Positions 6,490-13,684 of a DNA stretch of 13,684 nucleotides are shown here, piece after piece. Position 1 is the first letter of the stretch. Every line of letters starts with the position of its first letter. Made by a program: the position numbers and the translations under genes. The notes beneath the pieces are model-generated. The model was not told the DNA's origin. It was given only the letters and a program-made list of their open reading frames with translations, and ran no database searches. Source of the DNA: Prevotella sp. (GTDB taxonomy: Bacteria > Bacteroidota > Bacteroidia > Bacteroidales > Bacteroidaceae). Location of the stretch: positions 1 to 13,684 of the forward strand of contig JAGBQP010000052.1 in NCBI GenBank assembly GCA_017632825.1, written 5' to 3'.

Positions 6490-8619
6490 TTAGAAGAAAA
6501 GGTAGCGGTTATCCACTACACCAGCCTTCTGATAGAGCTCCTGCATGAAGCGGCCTGCTGCCTGCATAGCCTGCTGGCGCAGCTGCTGCTCCTGAGCCTT
6601 GGCGTCGAACTTCTCGTCGTGAGTGTTCTGGTCCACAATCTGGAACATATAAGCACCACCATTGCCCTTGATAACCTTAGAGAGCTTACCCTTCTCAAGA
6701 GCGCTGACAGCACCAGAGAGAGCGGGCTCGCTGGCGCCGGTAGCCTCAACAAATACGGGAGCGCCGAAGGTTATCTGGTTAACGCTGTCAATCTTGGCAC
6801 CAGCCTTCTGAGCGTCGGCGATGGCCTTTACACCCTCTAGCTTTTTTGCCAGCAAGTCAAACTTCTTGTCACGCATAACTTCCTGCTTTAGCATTTCCTT
6901 TACACCGTCAAGGTCACGATAACCAACAGGGTGAATCTTAGTCAAAGCTACAACGAGAAGGTTGTCGTTGTTGCCACACTCGTAGAGAGGTGATACTTGA
7001 CCTTCCTTGGCATCGAAAATCCACTTCATTGTTTCGCGAGTTGCACGTAGACCAACTACATTATGCTCAGAGTTCATAATGTCTTGACGCTCCAATACAC
7101 GGAATCCGAACTTTTCTGCGTTCTTCTCAAGGTCTGCGAGTGTTTTATTCTCACTGACATACTGAGAGAATTTGTTATATGCCTCAGAATAGGTGCCCTT
7201 TGAGAAGTCTATAGAATGCTTAATAATAGCAACATCAAACTTGTCAACAAAGTTGCGACGATCGGTAACCTGAACGATAAGGTTGCCCTGAGTGAGTTTG
7301 ATGTTCTTGAGATCTCCACTGGCCATTGTAGTCAGAGCTGTGAGGTATTCCTTAGAATCAGCATCAATATTTGTAGAGGTTTGATACTGTGCAGATGTAA
7401 GCCATTGTTTGTCACCAGTCTGACCATATTTTTTTGCAATAGAATCAAAAGCGACACCACCACGAATAGCGGTGTAAATGCTGTCGGCACGCTTCTGAGC
7501 AGCCTCGACAGTCTCAGCGCCAACCTGAATCAGACGGAACTCAACTGAGTCAGGCATCTGCTGCTTGGAGATGAGTTTCACTACATTCAGAGTGTTGTCG
7601 AGCTTGGTTTCAAAGGGCTTTGTAGTCTGACCAACGCTCATGGAATCAACCTTAGCAGCAATATCGCTTGGCAGAGCCTGACGTGTGACAGGAAGACCTA
7701 CGTAGGGCAGCTGAGACTGAGCCTTGCGGACAACCTCAGAGGCTACGGCACCACTTTCCAATTTCTGTGATGCATCATTCATGGTCTTCATCAGTTCTGC
7801 ACGATCTGCTGCAGAAGCAACTACCTGAAAAGATACATACTTGATGTCGCGTGTCTCAATGGTCTGTTTGAACATTTCTTTCTCCTCATTATACTTGGCC
7901 TTAAGGTCAGCATCGCTCACTTCTACGTCCTTGTCATTAACGCTGGAGTAAGGCAGTGAAGCCAAAAGGATGTCTGACTCTTTGACATGAGCGTCAAATG
8001 CAGCCTTGGCACTGATGGGGTTAGAAATAAGGCAATGAGCAAGAAGAGATTGATACTTCTGAGCCAATGTCTGTTGACGAAGATTCTTCTCAATAAACTG
8101 CCAATAGTCGTAGATAGCCTTATACTGTTCTGCCACCTGCGGGTTGTTTGCGCTTTGTTTATACTCTGCCAAGAATTTGGTGAGCATTGTTACGTCGAAG
8201 CGACCTGTTTGCTGGTTGACGAATGGTGTCTGCATCAGCATAGGATTTGTACCTTCACGAAGCATGTTTTGCATTTCAGTGTCTGTAACCTTCAAGCCAA
8301 GCTTTTCTGCTTCGTTGCTGATAATAACATTGTTAACATACGTTTGCCATACCTGGTCCTTGACGTTGTTTAATTCGTCTTCAGTCAGGTTGTCGCGACC
8401 TTGTGTCATCTTAATAACCTGCTGGTACTCATCAACGAGTTCTTGGAACTCCTGAACGTTGATTTTCTCTCCCAAGACTTCGCCTACCTGCTGACGCTGC
8501 TGGTTCTTGGTTGCTTCGCAAGAACGGAAAGCTTCTTCAGCGATAAAGGCAAACAGGGCCAGACCGATGACAATAACAAGGGTCGGTCCCCAGCTTCTAA
8601 TTTTTCCAATTGCTGCCAT
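6490..8619 (-). CDS. PpiD-like membrane-anchored periplasmic chaperone / peptidylprolyl isomerase
   Basis: This 709-residue protein has one N-terminal membrane segment (about residues 12-29) after a short positive tail, then a large extracytoplasmic part, the layout of PpiD/SurA-type folding factors that help outer-membrane and secreted proteins as they emerge from the Sec channel. An N-terminal SurA_N-like helical region spans roughly 45-215. A parvulin-like domain follows at about 357-455, recognisable by VEFRLIQVG, GGVAFDSIAKKYG and GDKQW. The canonical GGDLGW signature is degraded to TGDKQWL, so isomerase activity is doubtful and a chaperone role is more likely. The C-terminal half (about 460-709) resembles a second, more diverged parvulin-like or SurA-like segment. 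It has its own upstream promoter and downstream terminator, but its neighbours are also envelope genes. Confidence 0.88.
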   Translation of the reverse strand: MAAIGKIRSWGPTLVIVIGLALFAFIAEEAFRSCEATKNQQRQQVGEVLGEKINVQEFQELVDEYQQVIKMTQGRDNLTEDELNNVKDQVWQTYVNNVIISNEAEKLGLKVTDTEMQNMLREGTNPMLMQTPFVNQQTGRFDVTMLTKFLAEYKQSANNPQVAEQYKAIYDYWQFIEKNLRQQTLAQKYQSLLAHCLISNPISAKAAFDAHVKESDILLASLPYSSVNDKDVEVSDADLKAKYNEEKEMFKQTIETRDIKYVSFQVVASAADRAELMKTMNDASQKLESGAVASEVVRKAQSQLPYVGLPVTRQALPSDIAAKVDSMSVGQTTKPFETKLDNTLNVVKLISKQQMPDSVEFRLIQVGAETVEAAQKRADSIYTAIRGGVAFDSIAKKYGQTGDKQWLTSAQYQTSTNIDADSKEYLTALTTMASGDLKNIKLTQGNLIVQVTDRRNFVDKFDVAIIKHSIDFSKGTYSEAYNKFSQYVSENKTLADLEKNAEKFGFRVLERQDIMNSEHNVVGLRATRETMKWIFDAKEGQVSPLYECGNNDNLLVVALTKIHPVGYRDLDGVKEMLKQEVMRDKKFDLLAKKLEGVKAIADAQKAGAKIDSVNQITFGAPVFVEATGASEPALSGAVSALEKGKLSKVIKGNGGAYMFQIVDQNTHDEKFDAKAQEQQLRQQAMQAAGRFMQELYQKAGVVDNRYLFF

Positions 8620-8682
8620 TTGTTTGTTCTTTTTTTATTTTTATTTGTTATTATTATCTTTCTAGGTTTGCATAAAACGCGG

Positions 8683-8714
8683 CAAAGTTACAAAAAAAGT
8701 CGGACATTGCGAAA
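8683..8714 (-). promoter_or_regulatory. Promoter of the PpiD-like gene
   Basis: A -7 box TAACTTTG (8690-8683) is preceded, 20 nt upstream, by TTTC (8714-8711), a one-base departure from the -33 TTTG. The untranslated leader is about 55-60 nt, A-rich, and ends at the ATG at 8619. No terminator is visible in the gap after the upstream gene, so read-through may also occur. Confidence 0.72.
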
Positions 8715-8732
8715 TTTTCCAGCAAAAAATGT

Positions 8733-10013
8733 CTATTCTGTTACTTTTAGTCGCACAAGTTCTATCTTAGTTGCTGTATTTTTAACTATTTTGAACTCCC
8801 ATTTTCCTATTTTTACTACCTCGTTGAGCTTCGGGAACGATTGATATTCATGGAGAATAAGTCCACCGACAGTCATGTAATCATCACTTTCTGGTAAATC
8901 AAGTCCAAACTCATCATTAACTTTCTCTATCTCAAGACGTGCAGACAACATGTATTCACCATTATCAAGCTGCTTCGCAACATAGTGATCTTTGTCGTGT
9001 TCGTCCTCAATTTCGCCGAATATTTCTTCTACGATATCTTCCAACGAGATAAGTCCGCTTGTGCCACCAAATTCATCAACAACAATAGCTATTGATTTCT
9101 TTTGTTGCATAAAAGTCTTCATCAGTTTGGAAGCAGGCATAGTCTCTGGTACGAAGGGCATTTCACGTAACAGTTTTCGTATAACATCGCTATCGATCGT
9201 GTTACGTACTTGTCCTACTTTAAACAGATCCGAAGAATGAATGTATCCTATGATATGATCAATGTCTTCATGGTAAACTACTACTTTTGAGTGCCCGCTT
9301 TCAATGAATGTTTGTTGGAGTTGTTCAAATGTGGCAGTATCCTCGACAGCATCAATCTCTGTGCGGGGAATCATACAGTCACGAACGCGTGTTTCAGAGA
9401 AATCCAATGCATTCTGGAATATTTTTACTTCCTCTTCAATATCATCTTCACTAGCTGCATTGTCAATACTGGTCTGCACTAGATAGTCGAGGTCAATTTT
9501 TGTAAACTCACTGATGTCTTCGGCTTTTTTCATGTGGATACCTACAAGGCGTAGAAATCCTTTTGAAAGCAGTGTTGCGAAACGTGATATCGGGTAGAGT
9601 ACAATGTAACAAATATAGGCCGGAACAGCAAAAAAAGTCAGAAGTCCGTTGGGATTTGACTTAAATATCGTTTTGGGTAAGAACTCACCTGTAAATAATA
9701 CCACAAGTGTTGACAGCAGTGTGTCGCAAGTTACACGGGCTCCGTCACTTAGCGGATGAAAAATCGTAGCATCAAAGACTTGTGCAAAGAGAATGCCATA
9801 AATGACCAATGATATGTTGTTACCAACCAGCATTGTTGATACAAAATCATTGGGATGGTGGTAGAATCGTGCTAAGGCACGTTGAGATAGTCCATTCTTC
9901 TCACGGTCCATCTCTGCTCTCAGACGGTTGGAACTGACAAATGCAATCTCCATGCCAGAAAAGAAGGCTGAGAAGACCATCGTTATGAGGAGTCCAATAA
10001 TTAATTGTGTCAT
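8733..10013 (-). CDS. CNNM/CorC family membrane protein with CBS domains (hemolysin-family annotation)
   Basis: The 426-residue protein has the three-part CNNM/CorC architecture. A DUF21 (CNNM) transmembrane domain covers about residues 1-160, with FSGMEIAFVSSNRLRAE at 18-34, VGNNISLV near 63-70 and GEFLPKTI at 109-116. A CBS-domain pair covers about 200-335, with VRDCMIPRTEI at 210-220 and IVVDEFGGTSGLISLEDIVEEIFGEI spanning 310-335. A CorC_HlyC C-terminal domain follows at about 343-423. Family members are inner-membrane proteins linked to Mg2+ or other cation efflux; the hemolysin name is historical. The ATG overlaps the LptC-like gene's stop as ATGA, so translation is probably coupled. 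The coupling to lptC suggests a housekeeping envelope context, but a direct functional link is not shown. Confidence 0.9.
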   Translation of the reverse strand: MTQLIIGLLITMVFSAFFSGMEIAFVSSNRLRAEMDREKNGLSQRALARFYHHPNDFVSTMLVGNNISLVIYGILFAQVFDATIFHPLSDGARVTCDTLLSTLVVLFTGEFLPKTIFKSNPNGLLTFFAVPAYICYIVLYPISRFATLLSKGFLRLVGIHMKKAEDISEFTKIDLDYLVQTSIDNAASEDDIEEEVKIFQNALDFSETRVRDCMIPRTEIDAVEDTATFEQLQQTFIESGHSKVVVYHEDIDHIIGYIHSSDLFKVGQVRNTIDSDVIRKLLREMPFVPETMPASKLMKTFMQQKKSIAIVVDEFGGTSGLISLEDIVEEIFGEIEDEHDKDHYVAKQLDNGEYMLSARLEIEKVNDEFGLDLPESDDYMTVGGLILHEYQSFPKLNEVVKIGKWEFKIVKNTATKIELVRLKVTE

Positions 10014-10675
10014 GGCGTTACATTCGTTTTGGCATGTTTGACGGCTTGCGGACGAAGGGGGACCTGCTGTTGTTGGGTAGTGTCTTTTGGGGTGTTATTG
10101 TCCTCTTTTTCCATACTTTCGGTAGTGAAAGAACCTTTCGAGTTCGATACTGTGTAGTGGCTCATGTGTTCATCACTACGGAAATATGTGCCTTGAAGGG
10201 TGCGTTCCGGTGTGACAATACGACTGAAGACATTGGAATAGAATTCGTGTCTTAGACCATCCCAAAACAATTCTTCGCTGGTGTACACAAGACCGCTGAC
10301 ATTCCGAATGCGGACACGGCCGCGCAGTTTCCACAGTTTTAACTGATCAAAATACCATGCAGTGTCTGCCTGAATGTAGCCTTCTGTGTGAAATTGTTGG
10401 TCGAACTGCTCAAAGAAAATCCCTTTCATGAACTCCCATCTTGAAGGCTTTCGGGCCGTATTGACATCCCATCGCTCTGTGACGATGCGATATTTGATAA
10501 CGCCAGAGTCTGAGATGAGCGTGTTGACACCATATGAGGTCATCACGGATACAGAGTCGCGGTCGTGTATGGCAGGGGCTGTATGCTCCTTTTCTTCTTC
10601 ACATCCTAATAGAACAAAAAGGGTTGCAGCGCAAAATACAGCCAACAGACTCGTACATATTACTCTACTTTCCAT
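10010..10675 (-). CDS. lptC: LptC-like LPS export protein, predicted lipoprotein
   Basis: The 221-residue product resembles the LptC/LptA (OstA-like) family: a short N-terminal hydrophobic segment followed by a beta-rich periplasmic domain. Supporting stretches are FMKGIFFEQFDQQF (83-96), ADTAWYFDQLKLWKLRGRVRI (about 103-123) and YTSEELFWD (131-139), typical of LptC in this phylum. LptC docks to the LptBFG transporter and passes LPS to the LptA bridge. Unlike the single-pass E. coli LptC, this protein has a signal-peptide lipobox ending LLGC with Cys25, so it is probably lipid-anchored. A Gln- and Pro-containing low-complexity tail closes the protein. The gene overlaps the upstream outer-membrane protein gene by 16 nt and the downstream CNNM gene by 4 nt. 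Only this start supplies the signal sequence. Confidence 0.85.
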   Translation of the reverse strand: MESRVICTSLLAVFCAATLFVLLGCEEEKEHTAPAIHDRDSVSVMTSYGVNTLISDSGVIKYRIVTERWDVNTARKPSRWEFMKGIFFEQFDQQFHTEGYIQADTAWYFDQLKLWKLRGRVRIRNVSGLVYTSEELFWDGLRHEFYSNVFSRIVTPERTLQGTYFRSDEHMSHYTVSNSKGSFTTESMEKEDNNTPKDTTQQQQVPLRPQAVKHAKTNVTP

Positions 10676-11937
10676 TTAGCAAACCAGCGTTCGTTGAATG
10701 TTATGCCGATGTTAATGCGGAACATATTCTCGGTAATGAGATCTTTAGCCGAAGAATGAATAAATTGTCCACTGATATTGAGTATTGAGCGGCTGTTATA
10801 GGCGTTTTGAATTGGAAAACCTAAACCTGCGCTTATCGAAAAATCTTTAGGTCCATCTTTTGTACCTATTTTATAATAAGGTGTAGTTATGCCAACACCG
10901 AAACGATAACGGACGCGGTTCAAATAGTGGTTTACATCGTTAGCATTAGGTACCCATTCTGTACCTATTTTTAGTGAAAGACGATCCTTCATTAAATCTT
11001 TAGAAGCTGTATATGTATCGTTGACATAAGTGGGGAAGGAAGTTTTGCTCCATTGCTGCAATTCTGCATCGGCGGCAATCGTTAGTCTGTCACGATGTTG
11101 CCATGCCAAGCCTAAAGCCACTGACCAAGGCAATTCGAGACCATTGCTGATTTCGTATGATGTTGTATCCGTTTTACTGACGTTGATGATGTCGAGTTTG
11201 GGGTTAGCATTCAGTTTGTGTCCAATACCCATCGTGGCACCAAGAGTCACTATATTGTTCTTGTTTATGGGTTGACTCCACTGCATGCCAATATCAAACT
11301 TATAGCTTTTTACTGATACAGAATAGTTTTTCATAAGTGATCCGAAATTACTGTTGGAAGTCTGAACAGAACGTTCTAAATCTCCCCAGACATAACCAGC
11401 ATTAAAGCCGATGGAAAGAGGCTTCAAAACATGCCATCCAAAACCGATGTAGGCTTCGTGCAGTCCTCCCTCACCATTATATGATTCGGTCAGCTTTCCA
11501 TATTCTTGATTAACAGTACTGGCTGTTTGGTAACTATAACCAACGTTGGACAGAGGAAGAACACCTACAGATACGCCGATGTTGCGCCAGGCTCGGAAAG
11601 AGGCTACAATATAATCAAAGCTGGCTGTTTTGGCATTTTGTTGGGTGGCTCCTTCCTTGAAATTAGTTAACTGGCCAGTAACACCAGCGTCGAATATCAT
11701 TGTCAGAGAGTCAACTCGACCGTAACTGGCTGGGTTCATGGTATTAACCATATTACCCTGCTGGAGGGCTATGCCGACACCATTCATGCCGCGACTCATA
11801 CCTTGTGATCGGTCGGAGAGAATACCGATACCAAACTGACTATATGGTGATTTTGTAGAACTCTGTGCTGATGCGTTCATAACAGCAGTAGCCATCATGC
11901 AGCATCCTATGATAAGACTCTTTTTCATTTGTTTCAT
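10660..11937 (-). CDS. Predicted outer-membrane beta-barrel protein
   Basis: From the ATG at 11937 the product has 425 residues: a signal peptide (MKQMKKSLIIGCCMMATAV, with likely cleavage after NASA or ASAQ), then a beta-rich body. The mature start SPYSQFGIGILSD, the RGMNGVGIAL stretch and the NTMNPASYGRVDS segment recall FadL/OmpP1-like or PorV-like barrels. Many alternating Gly/aromatic strands follow, ending in NERWFAKWKVE. Function cannot be told from sequence; transport or barrel assembly support are both possible. A longer frame reaches back to 11985, but its first part lies upstream of and across the -7 box at 11957-11950, so that start is rejected. A third candidate at 11928 begins MKKS and would suit a 5' leader of about 16 nt. 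It is the first gene of the unit with lptC and the CNNM gene. Confidence 0.78.
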   Translation of the reverse strand: MKQMKKSLIIGCCMMATAVMNASAQSSTKSPYSQFGIGILSDRSQGMSRGMNGVGIALQQGNMVNTMNPASYGRVDSLTMIFDAGVTGQLTNFKEGATQQNAKTASFDYIVASFRAWRNIGVSVGVLPLSNVGYSYQTASTVNQEYGKLTESYNGEGGLHEAYIGFGWHVLKPLSIGFNAGYVWGDLERSVQTSNSNFGSLMKNYSVSVKSYKFDIGMQWSQPINKNNIVTLGATMGIGHKLNANPKLDIINVSKTDTTSYEISNGLELPWSVALGLAWQHRDRLTIAADAELQQWSKTSFPTYVNDTYTASKDLMKDRLSLKIGTEWVPNANDVNHYLNRVRYRFGVGITTPYYKIGTKDGPKDFSISAGLGFPIQNAYNSRSILNISGQFIHSSAKDLITENMFRINIGITFNERWFAKWKVE

Positions 11938-11949
11938 ATTAACAGCTTG

Positions 11950-11957
11950 CAAAGTTA
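11950..11957 (-). promoter_or_regulatory. -7 box for the outer-membrane protein-lptC-CNNM unit
   Basis: TAACTTTG at 11957-11950 matches TAnnTTTG. The nearest upstream TTTG (11986-11983) is 25 nt away, longer than the usual 19-21, so the -33 element is weak or degenerate. The predicted start of transcription, near 11944, leaves only a very short leader and decides against the ATG at 11985. Confidence 0.65.
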
Positions 11958-12047
11958 TGAAAAAAAACGGAAATGCCTTATACAAAGGCTACTGATTAAC
12001 GCAGATTAACATCGTCTGCTGTCAATTGAAAAATATCATCACGTTTT

Positions 12048-12079
12048 CTTGCCCGTCTGCAAAATAATGCGTAACTTTG
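12048..12079 (+). promoter_or_regulatory. Promoter of the HIT-family gene
   Basis: The -7 box TAACTTTG (12072-12079) lies 20 nt after CTTG (12048-12051), one base off the -33 TTTG. The predicted transcription start is near 12085, about 30 nt before the ATG at 12116. The box itself overlaps a possible TTG start at 12077, which is therefore not used. Confidence 0.75.
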
Positions 12080-12115
12080 TCGGCTGTAATTTCTAACAAG
12101 TTATTATTCTCAATT

Positions 12116-12541
12116 ATGCAAAGTGACCCAAAGCAGTGTCTGTACTGCACAAATAACCAGGTGCTTCATGACTTAATGATAGAAATCTGTCAACTTCCTG
12201 TCTCGCGAGTTTTCTTGTTTAAGGAGCAGACATATCGAGGTCGTTGTCTAGTGGCGTATAAGGACCATGTTAACGATCTTAATGAATTGTCTGATGAAGA
12301 CCGCAATGCTTTCATGGCTGATGTTGTTCGTGTGACTCGTGCTATGCAGAAAGTGTTCAATCCTGAGAAAATCAATTATGGTGCCTATAGCGATAAGTTG
12401 TCGCACTTACATTTTCATCTCGCACCGAAGTATGTTGATGGTCCCGATTACGGCGGTACTTTCCAGATGAATCCGGACAAGGTGTATCTTTCAGATACTG
12501 AGTATCAGGAGATCATCAAGAAGATAAAGGAAAATCTATAA
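12116..12541 (+). CDS. HIT family protein
   Basis: The 141-residue product is a histidine-triad protein: HLHFHLAP (97-104) supplies the H-x-H-x-H-xx catalytic triad with His97, His99 and His101. An N-terminal CLYC (Cys8, Cys11) resembles the zinc-binding cysteine pair seen in many HIT proteins. HIT proteins hydrolyse or transfer nucleoside monophosphates from phosphoramidates, adenylates or dinucleoside polyphosphates; the substrate here is unknown. The ATG at 12116 is chosen because an upstream TTG at 12077 lies within the promoter -7 box. The gene ends 15 nt before the DUF1015 gene, so the two probably share a transcript. Confidence 0.9.
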   Translation: MQSDPKQCLYCTNNQVLHDLMIEICQLPVSRVFLFKEQTYRGRCLVAYKDHVNDLNELSDEDRNAFMADVVRVTRAMQKVFNPEKINYGAYSDKLSHLHFHLAPKYVDGPDYGGTFQMNPDKVYLSDTEYQEIIKKIKENL

Positions 12542-12556
12542 TTAATATTATTGTAT

Positions 12557-13684
12557 ATGGCAATCATCAAACCATTCAAAGGAATCCGTCCGCCAAAAGA
12601 TCTGGTGGAACAAGTAGAGAGCCGTCCTTATGATGTGCTCGATAGTGAAGAGGCTCGCGCCGAAGCTGGTGACAACGAAAAAAGCCTTTATCACATTATA
12701 AAACCCGAAATCGATTTTCCCGTTGGCACATCAGAGTATGACCCTCGCGTTTATGAGAAGGCGGCTGAGAATTTTCAAAAATTCCAGGATAAGGGTTGGC
12801 TGGTGCAGGACAAGGACGACCATTATTACATCTATGCCCAGACCATGAACGGTAAGACACAGTATGGTCTTGTTGTTGGTGCCTATGTAGATGACTACAT
12901 GAAAGGTAACATTAAGAAGCATGAGCTGACTCGTCGCGATAAGGAAGAAGATCGTATGAAACATGTCCGCGTCAATAATGCCAATATTGAACCGGTATTC
13001 TTTGCCTATCCCGATAACACCGTTCTCAACGATCTTATCATGCGCTATGCTGCTACGGAGCCCGAGTACGATTTTATAGCTCCTATCGACGGTTTCCGTC
13101 ATCAGTTCTGGATTATCAGTGATGACGTGGATATGCAAACCATCACTAATGAATTCGCTAAGATGAAAAGTCTTTATATTGCTGACGGACATCACCGTTC
13201 TGCTGCTGCTGCTCTAGTTGGAGCCGAGAAACAGAAGCAGAATCCGAATCATCGCGGCGATGAAGAGTATAATTATTTCATGGCAGTATGTTTCCAGGCC
13301 TCTCAGCTCACAATTCTTGACTATAATCGTGTTGTAAAAGACTTAAATGGCTTGACGTCAGAAGAGTTTCTTGAAAAGTTAAAGAGTAACTTTGAGGTGG
13401 AAGACAAGGGAACTGACATTTATAAACCCGCTAAGCTACATGAATTCTCGCTTTATCTGGACCAACATTGGTATAGTCTTGTTGCGAAAGAAGGTACTTA
13501 TAATAATGATGATCCCATTGGCGTGCTTGACGTTGATATCTCCAGTCGTCTGATTCTTGATGAGATTTTGAATATTGGTGATTTGCGTTCTTCGCAACGA
13601 ATCGATTTCGTTGGCGGATTGCGTGGTTTGGGAGAATTGAAACGTCGTGTGGACAATGGAGAGATGCGTGCAGCCTTGGCGCTC
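12557..13684 (+). CDS. DUF1015 family protein, 3' end beyond the window
   Basis: The frame runs without a stop for 376 codons to the last base, so the C-terminus is missing; family members are around 410 residues. It begins MAIIKPFKGIRPPKD, the characteristic DUF1015 opening, with SRPYDVLDSEEAR next. The conserved YIADGHHRSAAAA motif is at 207-219, followed by a long C-terminal part containing FVGGLRGLGEL (351-361). No biochemical function is established to my knowledge. In Bacteroidales I recall this family beside serC and serA (serine synthesis), but those genes are not in view and this window shows only the HIT gene upstream. The protein has no signal peptide or membrane segment, so it is probably cytoplasmic. 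Confidence 0.9.
   Translation, partial: MAIIKPFKGIRPPKDLVEQVESRPYDVLDSEEARAEAGDNEKSLYHIIKPEIDFPVGTSEYDPRVYEKAAENFQKFQDKGWLVQDKDDHYYIYAQTMNGKTQYGLVVGAYVDDYMKGNIKKHELTRRDKEEDRMKHVRVNNANIEPVFFAYPDNTVLNDLIMRYAATEPEYDFIAPIDGFRHQFWIISDDVDMQTITNEFAKMKSLYIADGHHRSAAAALVGAEKQKQNPNHRGDEEYNYFMAVCFQASQLTILDYNRVVKDLNGLTSEEFLEKLKSNFEVEDKGTDIYKPAKLHEFSLYLDQHWYSLVAKEGTYNNDDPIGVLDVDISSRLILDEILNIGDLRSSQRIDFVGGLRGLGELKRRVDNGEMRAALAL

Larger units (their letters stand above)
11938..12115. other. Divergent intergenic promoter region
   Basis: This 178-nt gap separates the minus-strand envelope unit from the plus-strand HIT gene. It holds the two opposed -7 boxes about 115 nt apart and a direct repeat of GATTAAC at 11994-12000 and 12004-12010. 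No hairpin terminator or open frame worth calling is seen. Confidence 0.7.

Noticed and set aside
11938..11985. Longer N-terminus for the outer-membrane protein starting at 11985
   Set aside because: The promoter -7 box at 11957-11950 falls inside this extension, and starting at 11937 or 11928 gives a clean signal peptide.
12077..12115. TTG-initiated extension of the HIT protein
   Set aside because: The TTG is part of the -7 box, and the predicted transcript begins downstream of it.
12731..13195. A 154-codon minus-strand open frame opposite the DUF1015 gene
   Set aside because: It lies wholly within the conserved DUF1015 frame on the other strand and has no promoter or recognisable domain.
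1..13684. A defence, mobile or otherwise novel multi-gene system
   Set aside because: Every sizeable gene belongs to a recognised core family or, for the barrel and DUF1015 proteins, to a common conserved type; no integrase, transposase, nuclease cassette, toxin-antitoxin pair or repeat array is seen.

Overview
The window looks like a core-genome segment of a Bacteroidota bacterium, most likely Prevotella or a close relative. The evidence is four promoters carrying the Bacteroidota -7 box TAnnTTTG (TAACTTTG each time), A-rich translation starts without Shine-Dalgarno sequences, and protein families and an operon order typical of Bacteroidales. No phage, transposon, CRISPR, tRNA or rRNA sequence is visible.

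Positions 1-6420 hold a branched-chain amino acid operon on the minus strand, transcribed leader - leuA - leuC - leuD - a second LeuA-family synthase (citramalate synthase-like) - leuB, with leuB cut by the window start. The genes are tightly packed: 3 nt between leuA and leuC, 37 nt between leuC and leuD, an ATGA overlap between leuD and the second synthase, and 46 nt before leuB. Upstream of leuA is what reads as a complete classical attenuator: a promoter, a 26-codon leader peptide with four consecutive Ile codons, competing antiterminator and terminator hairpins, and a T-run. An Ile-sensing leader on a leu operon that also carries a citramalate synthase-like gene suggests that the same isomerase and dehydrogenase (LeuCD, LeuB) serve both leucine and isoleucine synthesis.

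Positions 6421-11957 hold envelope-biogenesis genes, also on the minus strand: a predicted outer-membrane beta-barrel protein, an LptC-like lipoprotein and a CNNM/CorC-type CBS-domain membrane protein, overlapping one another as one transcription unit. A PpiD-like periplasmic chaperone follows with its own promoter and a strong hairpin terminator. The T-rich tail of that terminator contains the -33 element of the leu promoter.

Positions 11938-12115 are a divergent promoter region. To its right, on the plus strand, a HIT-family protein is followed 15 nt later by a DUF1015 protein that runs off the window end.

The most interesting item is the leuA leader attenuator (about 6220-6419), which ordinary gene calling would miss. 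The rest is ordinary, well-conserved metabolism and envelope biology.
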